A stretch of 5,600 nt of DNA from Hungatella sp. UBA5982 (GTDB taxonomy: Bacteria > Bacillota > Clostridia > Lachnospirales > Lachnospiraceae), in contig DJBG01000170.1 in assembly GCA_002429965.1 (NCBI GenBank), forward strand, positions 14,868 through 20,467, written 5' to 3'. Below, piece after piece: positions 1-5,331 of this stretch (position 1 is its first letter; each line of letters starts with the position of its first letter). Under the pieces are notes generated by a model. That model saw nothing but the letters and a program-made list of their open reading frames with translations, was not told where the DNA came from and did no database searches. The position numbers were made by a program, and so were the translations under genes.

Positions 1-518
1 CCTTGCCCATTGCCAGCAGTAAAAGCTCCTATTCCATGGAAAGCGGTGCTGATACGTGGCAGATTCTTCAGACCTCCATCGGCCAGGGCCAGACTCAGAT
101 AACACCCATTCATAATGCGATGATCGTAGCGGCCATTGCCAACGGCGGTACCCTTATGAAGCCATACCTCATTGACCGGGTGGAAAACGTAGGGGGAGAT
201 GTCATTAAGAAATTTATGCCTCAGACCTACATGAGCCTTATGACCGCCGTGGAAGCTTCTGAATTAACCGAGTTTATGCGTTCTGTTGTAACAGAGGGAA
301 CCGGCTCCGCCCTTAGAACCGATGCTTATACGGTAGCCGGAAAGACCGGATCTGCGGAATTTGAAAAAGGCAAGGAAACCCATGCCTGGTTTGTTGGATT
401 TGCTCCGGCAGAGCATCCAAGAGTAGTCGTAAGCGTGATTGTAGAAGAGGGCGGCTCCGGCGGTCAGACGGCAGCTCCCATTGCCAGAGCTCTTTTTGAT
501 TTATATTTATCCAAATAA
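1..518 (+). CDS. Class B penicillin-binding protein, transpeptidase domain, C-terminal part (5' end outside window)
   Basis: This is the last 171 or so residues of a peptidoglycan D,D-transpeptidase, which cross-links cell-wall stem peptides outside the membrane. The reading frame is open to the left edge, so the gene starts upstream; the leucine codon (ttg) at 3 is internal, not a start. The visible sequence has the usual C-terminal half of the fold: a TSIGQGQ segment (residues 25-31 counted from base 3), an AAIANGG stretch (43-49), and the third active-site motif KTGSAE (114-119, bases 342-359) followed by HAWFVGFAP. The catalytic Ser-x-x-Lys and Ser-x-Asn motifs lie before the window. The protein stops directly after the transpeptidase fold, with no PASTA domains, which argues against an SpoVD or PBP2x-type tail and fits a PbpA/PBP2-like enzyme. 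The stop is followed in frame by further stops (516, 519, 525, 528). Which PBP subfamily it is cannot be settled from this fragment. Confidence 0.93.
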   Translation, partial: LPIASSKSSYSMESGADTWQILQTSIGQGQTQITPIHNAMIVAAIANGGTLMKPYLIDRVENVGGDVIKKFMPQTYMSLMTAVEASELTEFMRSVVTEGTGSALRTDAYTVAGKTGSAEFEKGKETHAWFVGFAPAEHPRVVVSVIVEEGGSGGQTAAPIARALFDLYLSK

Positions 519-554
519 TAAAAATAATGACATTTGTTTTCAATGATTACGCAC

Positions 555-583
555 TTGCATATGAGCCCAAAAAGAGGTATACT
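555..583 (+). promoter_or_regulatory. Sigma-A-type promoter of the Nudix gene
   Basis: A TTGCAT box (555-560) and a TATACT box (578-583) are separated by exactly 17 bp, close to the housekeeping consensus. Transcription would begin near 589-591, giving a leader of about 65 nt before the start codon at 656. It indicates that the Nudix gene can be transcribed independently of the penicillin-binding protein gene. Confidence 0.7.
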
Positions 584-594
584 AAAGCCAGTCT

Positions 595-605
595 GTGTGA
601 CACAC
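595..605. promoter_or_regulatory. Short perfect inverted repeat just downstream of the Nudix promoter (possible operator)
   Basis: GTGTGACACAC has 5-bp perfect arms around a single central A. It lies about 12 bp after the -10 box, at or just past the expected transcription start, where a repressor would block transcription. The arms are short and no specific regulator can be named; chance occurrence is quite possible. Confidence 0.25.
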
Positions 606-655
606 CAAAATCGGGCTTCTAAAGGAAGTTACGGTTTCACTCTGGAGGAATTGCA

Positions 656-1108
656 ATGATAGAAGCAACGAGTTGTGGCGGTGTGGTTATTTTTCGAGGT
701 AAAATTCTGGTTTTATATAAGAATTACAAAAATAAGTATGAAGGTTGGGTTTTGCCAAAGGGAACAGTAGAAGCGGGTGAAGAGTATAAAGAGACGGCTC
801 TCCGGGAAGTAAAGGAAGAGACAGGGGTAAGTGCGTCCATAATCAAATACATTGGTAAGAGCCAGTACTCCTTTAACACGCCTCAGGATATGGTGGAAAA
901 AGATGTGCACTGGTATCTAATGATGGCCGACAGCTATTACAGTAAACCACAGCGGGAAGAATATTTTATTGATTCAGGATATTACAAGTTCCATGAAGCG
1001 TATCATCTTCTGAAGTTTTCCAATGAAAAGCAAATATTGGAAAAGGCCTACAATGAATATCTGGATTTAAAGAAGAGTAATTTGTGGGGTAATAAGAAGT
1101 ATTTCTGA
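656..1108 (+). CDS. Nudix hydrolase, MutT / diadenosine-tetraphosphate hydrolase type
   Basis: A 150-residue single-domain cytosolic enzyme predicted to hydrolyse a nucleoside diphosphate linked to another group, using Mg2+ or Mn2+. The Nudix box (Gx5Ex7REUxEExGU) is complete: G36, E42, then REVKEETGV at 50-58, with the metal-binding glutamates E54 and E55 in place. It is preceded by WVLPKG (31-36), the usual lead-in of the MutT and Ap4A-hydrolase branch. The C-terminal helix region (FHEAYHLLKFSNEKQILEKA, about 112-131) resembles the end of bacterial bis(5'-nucleosyl)-tetraphosphatases, so Ap4A or a similar dinucleotide is a reasonable but unproven substrate. The start at 656 is supported by GGAGG at 644-648, 7 nt upstream. 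The gene has its own promoter and a strong terminator, so it appears monocistronic. The family call is secure; the substrate is inference. Confidence 0.93.
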   Translation: MIEATSCGGVVIFRGKILVLYKNYKNKYEGWVLPKGTVEAGEEYKETALREVKEETGVSASIIKYIGKSQYSFNTPQDMVEKDVHWYLMMADSYYSKPQREEYFIDSGYYKFHEAYHLLKFSNEKQILEKAYNEYLDLKKSNLWGNKKYF

Positions 1109-1145
1109 AGGTAAGTTCAGGGAAGTACCTGGGCATTCACTGTGA

Positions 1146-1184
1146 GAGCCGGAAAAGTTGTGGTTAAACTTTTCCGGCTCTTTT
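1146..1184 (+). terminator. Rho-independent terminator of the Nudix gene
   Basis: Two perfect 14-nt arms (1146-1159 and 1167-1180, GAGCCGGAAAAGTT and its complement) enclose a 7-nt loop and are followed by TTTT. It ends the Nudix transcript and lies 26 bp from the stop of the convergent CheW-type gene. Read on the minus strand, the same stem is followed by TCACAG rather than a T run, so it would be a poor terminator in that direction, though the stem could still serve as a 3' barrier for both transcripts. Confidence 0.88.
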
Positions 1185-1210
1185 CACACGAACTGATAGG
1201 AAAGACAGCT

Positions 1211-2032
1211 TTAAAAGGCGGCCTCCAATTCCTTTAATCTGGCTGATAAGGACTTTGTGTTCAGCTCAAAGATAAGACCTTCGCTTTTTGGACTTTCCAT
1301 TACCTGACTGATATAGGAGCAATGGCTTACCATGGGATCCTGGTCTCTGCCTGCAATGGCATCAAGGTCTTCAACGGCAACGATCTCGTCAACCACGATT
1401 CCCCATCTGATGCCATCCAGTATAAGAACCATCTCCTTGTAAATCGTTGTACGGAATAGCTCCTTTGTCTGGTCCAAAAGATTCAGGATGGTTGGCATGG
1501 ATTCTTCCTTTACTCGTTTTAATATCTTAATAAGGCATTCTTCCTGCTGGCAGTTTTCACAGTCTTTTTTACAGTTGTCCGCTTCATCGGCTGCCAGATG
1601 AAGCCTTGCATGAGGCTCCTCTATTTTGCTGAGATGGTTGGCAATGGTAAGGTTGTCGGTTTTGAAATTATCATACCACCTTCCGAGGGCGCACTGATGG
1701 GGATCCTTTGCCAGACGGAAGGTTCCGCCCTCATCAATGAAACGCTCCAGTTCTTTTACCCAATTGATGTGATCCTGCTTTCTGGCATCAATCATCTCTT
1801 CAAAATCCCTGTACTCTTCGGATATGGATTTAAGTCCAAAGGTTACCCGCAAATCAAGCATTTGTATGACCTCATTCCGGTATTTGAACATTCCGGTCAC
1901 ATTGGCCGGTGCAGCCGGTATTGTGCTGTAGTTGGGCAGTTGAACAATGGTTGATATGTATTTACTGTTGATGCAGTAGAGGGAACCGGCAATTTTAAAT
2001 AAAATATACGGATATTTGATCTCTTTTTCCAT
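1211..2032 (-). CDS. CheW-type chemotaxis coupling protein with an inserted CZB zinc-binding domain
   Basis: A 273-residue cytosolic protein; ordinary CheW is about 150. The N-terminal part (residues about 8-67, ending VIQMLDLRVTFGL) is the first half of a CheW fold. The second half resumes near 197 (MVLILDGIRWGIVVDEIVAV, 201-220) and runs to about 265. Between them lies a CZB (chemoreceptor zinc-binding) domain: H88 in DHINW, C114 in the CALGRW motif (114-119), and H141 and H145 in the PHARLH motif, which match the His/Cys/His/His zinc ligands of that family. A second cysteine group (C154, C158, C161, C166) follows. CheW couples chemoreceptors to the kinase CheA; known CZB domains bind zinc and can respond to zinc or hypochlorous acid through the ligand cysteine. 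A redox- or zinc-tuned adaptor is therefore the inferred role. AAGGGAAGG (2053-2045) lies 12 nt before the ATG. No other chemotaxis gene is in view. Confidence 0.9.
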   Translation of the reverse strand: MEKEIKYPYILFKIAGSLYCINSKYISTIVQLPNYSTIPAAPANVTGMFKYRNEVIQMLDLRVTFGLKSISEEYRDFEEMIDARKQDHINWVKELERFIDEGGTFRLAKDPHQCALGRWYDNFKTDNLTIANHLSKIEEPHARLHLAADEADNCKKDCENCQQEECLIKILKRVKEESMPTILNLLDQTKELFRTTIYKEMVLILDGIRWGIVVDEIVAVEDLDAIAGRDQDPMVSHCSYISQVMESPKSEGLIFELNTKSLSARLKELEAAF

Positions 2033-2071
2033 TTTCTGATAGTACCTTCCCTTTTTATTCTTGATATCTGT

Positions 2072-2100
2072 ATTATATAGCCTATTGCTACATAGTTCAA
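2072..2100 (-). promoter_or_regulatory. Sigma-A-type promoter of the CheW-CZB gene
   Basis: On the minus strand, TTGAAC (2100-2095) and a perfect TATAAT (2077-2072) are spaced by 17 bp. The expected start of transcription, near 2065, leaves a leader of about 30 nt that holds the ribosome binding site. A housekeeping-type promoter, rather than a flagellar sigma-28 one, suggests the gene is not tied to the flagellar regulon; that last point is inference. Confidence 0.75.
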
Positions 2101-2165
2101 CGTCTTTTGAGGAAAATTATATTTTAAAACACAATATTAGACTATGAATAACTGGAATTTCAGAG

Positions 2166-2171
2166 TATAAT
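2166..2171 (+). promoter_or_regulatory. -10 box of a probable promoter for the small protein and exonuclease genes
   Basis: A perfect TATAAT occurs 52 bp before the ATG at 2223, in the divergent gap. The hexamer 17 bp upstream (TATGAA, 2143-2148) is a poor -35 match and no extended -10 TG is present, so the promoter may be weak or activator-dependent. Transcription would start near 2178, which argues against using the upstream in-frame ATG at 2175. Confidence 0.45.
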
Positions 2172-2222
2172 GGAATGGAATATCTGAACGGGATAGCACA
2201 TATTTATCAGGGAGGAAGGAAC

Positions 2223-2456
2223 ATGGTAAAAGTAAGCTCTTTAAGCCGCAGCATTAATTCGTTTTATGTGGAATGGAGTGCTCTCAATCACTACTTATCA
2301 TCCTATGAATGCGAGCGGAATGGCATACCATACGTCGGTTTTGGGGACCCTCGCGTCCAAAAGCTATGGAAGGGATTATCTGCCCAGGAGCGGAAAGAGG
2401 TTATGAAACGTTTGGGCGCGAAAAATGAAACAGAATTGCAGAATTATTTTACCTGA
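2223..2456 (+). CDS. Small protein of unknown function (77 residues) upstream of the exonuclease gene
   Basis: I do not recognise this protein. It is 77 residues, begins MVKVSSLSRSINSFYVEW, has no signal peptide or membrane segment, contains one cysteine (in SSYECERNG), and is probably mostly helical with a charged C-terminal half (LSAQERKEVMKRLGAKNETE). An in-frame ATG at 2175 would give 93 residues, but it has no ribosome binding site and overlaps the expected transcription start. The ATG at 2223 sits just after a strong purine-rich GGGAGGAAGG (2210-2219), so it is preferred. The gene ends 33 bp before the exonuclease start with no terminator between them, so the two are probably co-transcribed. 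That suggests, but does not show, a shared role. The coding call rests on the ribosome binding site, the open frame and the position between two real genes. Confidence 0.75.
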   Translation: MVKVSSLSRSINSFYVEWSALNHYLSSYECERNGIPYVGFGDPRVQKLWKGLSAQERKEVMKRLGAKNETELQNYFT

Positions 2457-2489
2457 TTCTGCAAAGATTTTAAAGGAATGGAGAAATAC

Positions 2490-3566
2490 ATGTCTGAAAG
2501 AAAATTTGTAGTCGTTGACGGTTCCTCGATGCTGTCGACCTGTTATTATGCAGTTTTACCAAGGGAGATCATGTTCGCAAAGACAGAGGAGGAAAAACAG
2601 AAGCATTATGATAAGATCCTCCATGCAAAGGACGGCACTTATACCAATGCTATTTTCGGAATGCTTAAGATGGTGGTCTCTCTGATGAAAAAGCAGCAGC
2701 CAGATCACATTGCCTTTGTGTTTGACAGAACCAGGGACACATTTCGGAGAGAATTGTACCCGGATTATAAGGGAACCAGGGGAGCCACACCGGAGCCTTT
2801 AAAAAGCCAGTTTGTACTGATGGAAGAGATCTTAAAAGATGTGGGTTTTCAAGTGCTTTTAAGCGAACAGTATGAAGCTGATGATTATGCCGGAAGCCTG
2901 GTTATGAAATTCAGGGAGGAGATTTCCATGATCCTTCTCACAAAGGACCACGATTATCTACAGCTGGTAAGCGATGAATACAATGTCCGGGCGTGGATGG
3001 TCCAGTCCCGGCAGGAGAAAGCGGACGAGCTGTACAAAAAATATTATTCCTTTTACGGTGTAAAAAAAGAAGAGGTCAACCTTCCTGAAAAGGTTTTTGA
3101 ATATACCTCTGATACGGTACTGAATGAAGAGGGTGTAAGGCCGGAGCAGATTGCAGATTTAAAGGGGATCCAGGGAGATTCTTCTGATAATATCCCGGGA
3201 GTAAAAGGAGTAAGCAGCGCAGTTCCTCCGCTTCTCAGGGAATATGGTACTGTGGAAGAGATATACCGTTCCATTCATGAGGCCGAGACTGATAAAAAGA
3301 GCTTGAAAGCGCTTCAGGATTTCTGGAAAAATGAACTGGGAATCACCCGTTCCCCTTATAAGTCATTGACAAAGACCAGTGAGGAGGAATTGTGCGGAGA
3401 AAAAGCAGCCTTGCTTTCCAAAATCCTGGCAACTATGAAAATGGATATTCCCATTGATATGGAGCTTGAGGATTTTTCGGCAAAAGCATATCAGGAGGAA
3501 AAAGTTAAAAAATGGCTTAAAACCCTTGATATAAAAGAAGCTTCCATTTTTGGCTCCAGTAAGTGA
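2490..3566 (+). CDS. Stand-alone 5'-3' exonuclease / flap nuclease, DNA polymerase I N-terminal-domain family (divergent)
   Basis: A 358-residue protein related to the 5' nuclease domain of DNA polymerase I, without any polymerase domain. Such enzymes remove RNA primers and 5' flaps in replication and repair. The metal-binding acidic residues are all visible: D10 (VVVDGSS), D79 (FVFDR), E129/D131/D132 (YEADDY), D153/D155 (TKDHD) and D230/D233 (GDSSDNIPG). The 5'-end-binding FRRELYPDYKGTR segment (85-97) is also present. Odd points: the helix-3-turn-helix motif, normally GVGxKTA-like, reads GVSSAVPPLL; the usual Arg of the DGSSxLxR motif is Thr17; and there are insertions near 25-47 and 173-205. 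An ATG at 2478 is in frame, but GGAG at 2480-2483 sits 6 nt before the ATG at 2490, so the latter is preferred. B. subtilis YpcP is a known stand-alone relative. The family is clear; activity on a particular substrate is inferred. Confidence 0.9.
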   Translation: MSERKFVVVDGSSMLSTCYYAVLPREIMFAKTEEEKQKHYDKILHAKDGTYTNAIFGMLKMVVSLMKKQQPDHIAFVFDRTRDTFRRELYPDYKGTRGATPEPLKSQFVLMEEILKDVGFQVLLSEQYEADDYAGSLVMKFREEISMILLTKDHDYLQLVSDEYNVRAWMVQSRQEKADELYKKYYSFYGVKKEEVNLPEKVFEYTSDTVLNEEGVRPEQIADLKGIQGDSSDNIPGVKGVSSAVPPLLREYGTVEEIYRSIHEAETDKKSLKALQDFWKNELGITRSPYKSLTKTSEEELCGEKAALLSKILATMKMDIPIDMELEDFSAKAYQEEKVKKWLKTLDIKEASIFGSSK

Positions 3567-3596
3567 TGGTTATAAAAGTATTTTTTCATTCCGCCT

Positions 3597-3630
3597 GGGG
3601 ACACTCATACTTAGCGTCCCTGAATTTAAT
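3597..3630 (+). terminator. Probable terminator after the exonuclease gene
   Basis: GGGAC (3598-3602) pairs with GTCCC (3616-3620). Inside, CT and AG extend the stem after one A-C mismatch, leaving a 7-nt loop (3606-3612). The stem is followed by an interrupted T-rich stretch (ATTTAATTTT, from 3624). It lies about 30 bp after the stop at 3566, the expected place for a terminator, but the stem is modest and the T run is broken. Confidence 0.5.
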
Positions 3631-3634
3631 TTTA

Positions 3635-3658
3635 ATACCCCACAGTAAGCTGGGGTAT
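3635..3658 (+). other. Second stem-loop in the exonuclease-peptidase gap
   Basis: ATACCCCA (3635-3642) and TGGGGTAT (3651-3658) form a perfect 8-bp stem with an 8-nt loop, followed by ATTTGATCTT. It could be a second, tandem terminator or an element of the leader of the next gene. The trailing T content is weak, so neither role is certain. Confidence 0.45.
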
Positions 3659-3686
3659 ATTTGATCTTGCAGCACTTGCCGGATGA

Positions 3687-3704
3687 AGGAATGTAAGCAT
3701 TCCT
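3687..3704 (+). other. Third stem-loop, in the leader of the peptidase gene
   Basis: AGGAATG (3687-3693) and CATTCCT (3698-3704) form a perfect 7-bp stem with the tetraloop TAAG. It is not followed by a T run, so it is not an ordinary terminator. It lies 26 bp before the ribosome binding site of the next gene and might affect mRNA stability or translation, or be a protein-binding palindrome. Confidence 0.4.
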
Positions 3705-3746
3705 AAGCCTGGAGCAATATTTGCAGAAATAAAGGAGAAACAGATT

Positions 3747-5243
3747 ATGAGCAAATCTTATGAAATTTTATCCTCTTTACTGGAAAAGACTATGGCACTT
3801 CAAACTTCTCTTGTTCTTTTTGAATGGGACAATGAAACTCTTGCACCGGAAGGTGCCGGTTCCTATACTTCCAGGGTAATCGGCGCGCTCTCTGAGGAAT
3901 ATTACAGAGTTATGACTGGAGAAGAGATGGGGAAGGCCATTGCCGACTGCGAGGAAGATAAAAGCCTTTCCGATGTGGAGCGGGCCATTGTCAAGGGAGC
4001 GAAGGAAGCCAGAGAAGAACTGGTGTGCATTCCATCAAATGAGTACCGGGAAAATGCCCAGCTCATAGCAGAGGCAGCCAGAATCTGGTCAAAGGCAAAA
4101 AAAGAGGAAGATTTTGATTCTTTTGCGCCGACTCTTGAAAAGGTAATCGGTTTTAAAAAGAAGTTTGCTTCTTACCGGAAGAAGGAAGGCCAGAAGCTTT
4201 ATGATGTCATATTGGATGAGTTTGAAAAAGGGTTTAATATAGAACTCTTAGATGAATTTTTCAGCCGGCTTAAAGAAGAAATCGTACCGCTTTTAAAAGA
4301 GATCAAGGAGAATGGAAAAACCATTGATGATTCCTTTTTATCAGGCGGCTATTCGGAAGAAAAACAAAGGGAAATGGCACATTATCTTGCTGAATATGTT
4401 GGCTTTGACTTTACAAAGGGCGTCCTTTCAGAAAGTGCCCATCCGTTTACGACAAATCTCCATAACCATGATGTAAGGATCACTACCAGCTATCGGGAGA
4501 AGGTAGACAACTCTATGTTCTCCGTAATTCATGAAGCCGGTCATGGACTTTATGAACTGGGGATCAGTGACGAGATCACACAGACTCCGGTAGGGCAGGG
4601 GACATCCATGGGAATGCACGAATCACAGTCCCGCTTTTTTGAGAACATCATCGGCCGCAGCCAGGCTTTCTGGGTTCCTCTTTATGAAAAGCTTCAGGAG
4701 CTTTATCCTGAAAAACTAAAGGAAATTTCCATAGAACAGTATATGGATGCAATTAATAAGGTGGAGCCTAGCTTTATCCGGACAGAGGCCGACGAACTCA
4801 CCTACAATCTTCATATCATGATTCGTTATGAATTAGAGAAAATGATTATGGAAGAAGATATTGACTTAAAGAAACTTCCGGAAATCTGGGCGGATAAATA
4901 TGAGGAATATCTTGGGGTACGCCCGGAAAATCCATCGGAAGGGATCCTGCAGGATATCCACTGGTCCCAGGGACTGATCGGTTATTTTCCGTCTTATGCT
5001 CTGGGTAATGCTTTTGGAGCGCAGCTTTATTACCATATGAGAAAAGAAATGGATTTTGACGAACTACTTGTAAATGGGAAGCTTGACGTTATAAGAGAGT
5101 ATTTAAGGGAACATGTACACAAGTTTGGAAAGCTTAAAACCAGCCGTGAAATCTTAAAGGATGTTACGGGTGAGGATTTTACTCCGGATTATTTTATACA
5201 GTATTTAAAGGAAAAGTATCGCAGCCTTTATGAGCTGTCATAA
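3747..5243 (+). CDS. M32 family metallocarboxypeptidase (carboxypeptidase Taq type)
   Basis: A 498-residue cytosolic zinc carboxypeptidase that removes C-terminal amino acids from peptides, with broad specificity in known members such as Thermus Taq carboxypeptidase and B. subtilis YpwA. All family hallmarks are present in order: HPF (232-234), DVRIT (242-246), the zinc motif HEAGH (262-266; catalytic E263), HESQ (291-294), whose E292 lies at the spacing of the third zinc ligand, IRTEADELTYNLH (344-356), and HWSQGLIGYFPSYALG (405-420). The length matches the usual 500 or so, and no signal peptide is seen, so the protein is intact and intracellular. The start is supported by AAAGGAG (3731-3737), 9 nt upstream. 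The role is probably recycling of peptides for amino acids. No strong promoter is visible in the 180-bp gap before it. An A/T-rich TATAAA (3571-3576) with a poor upstream hexamer is only a possibility. Confidence 0.96.
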   Translation: MSKSYEILSSLLEKTMALQTSLVLFEWDNETLAPEGAGSYTSRVIGALSEEYYRVMTGEEMGKAIADCEEDKSLSDVERAIVKGAKEAREELVCIPSNEYRENAQLIAEAARIWSKAKKEEDFDSFAPTLEKVIGFKKKFASYRKKEGQKLYDVILDEFEKGFNIELLDEFFSRLKEEIVPLLKEIKENGKTIDDSFLSGGYSEEKQREMAHYLAEYVGFDFTKGVLSESAHPFTTNLHNHDVRITTSYREKVDNSMFSVIHEAGHGLYELGISDEITQTPVGQGTSMGMHESQSRFFENIIGRSQAFWVPLYEKLQELYPEKLKEISIEQYMDAINKVEPSFIRTEADELTYNLHIMIRYELEKMIMEEDIDLKKLPEIWADKYEEYLGVRPENPSEGILQDIHWSQGLIGYFPSYALGNAFGAQLYYHMRKEMDFDELLVNGKLDVIREYLREHVHKFGKLKTSREILKDVTGEDFTPDYFIQYLKEKYRSLYELS

Positions 5244-5249
5244 TGCCTA

Positions 5250-5277
5250 AGCCGTGCCGGTTGGTTCTGGCAAGGCT
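5250..5277 (+). other. Stem-loop between the peptidase and cysteine synthase genes
   Basis: AGCCGTGCC (5250-5258) pairs with GGCAAGGCT (5269-5277): eight base pairs broken by one central G-A mismatch, with a 10-nt loop. It starts 7 bp after the peptidase stop, as a terminator would, but it is followed by AAAATAAAAA instead of a T run. It may be a weak terminator, a 3' processing barrier, or structure between two co-transcribed genes. Confidence 0.4.
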
Positions 5278-5331
5278 AAAATAAAAAGGGAACCTGTCTA
5301 AGAATATTTTTCAGTTGAAAAGAGGATGAAT

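Noticed and set aside
1598..1954. 118-residue open frame on the plus strand inside the CheW-CZB gene
   Set aside because: It is antisense to a gene with strong domain motifs; no ribosome binding site or recognisable domain.
1211..2032. Frameshifted or fused pair of genes (CheW plus separate zinc protein)
   Set aside because: The frame is continuous and the CheW fold resumes after the insert in the expected order, which fits a domain insertion rather than a broken or chimeric gene.
1897..2100. 67-residue open frame on the minus strand overlapping the start of the CheW-type gene
   Set aside because: It lies in another frame of a clear gene and its promoter, has no ribosome binding site, and its protein looks like a frame-shifted copy of the overlapping coding sequence.
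2064..2100. Flagellar sigma-28 promoter for the CheW-type gene
   Set aside because: No TAAA-(about 15)-GCCGATA pattern; the boxes match the housekeeping consensus instead.
2175..2222. Upstream in-frame ATG giving a 93-residue version of the small protein
   Set aside because: No ribosome binding site, and the -10 box at 2166-2171 would put the transcript start at or after this codon; the ATG at 2223 has a strong site.
2478..2489. Upstream in-frame ATG of the exonuclease gene
   Set aside because: AAGGA abuts the codon, leaving no spacing; GGAG is correctly spaced for the ATG at 2490. The family match also begins after the second Met.
3053..3274. 73-residue antisense open frame inside the exonuclease gene
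   Set aside because: Antisense to the conserved GDSSDNIPG region; no support as a gene.
5244..5331. T-box or SAM riboswitch in front of cysK
   Set aside because: The gap is only 88 bp, and neither the T-box sequence around GGNACCGCG nor S-box core elements were found.
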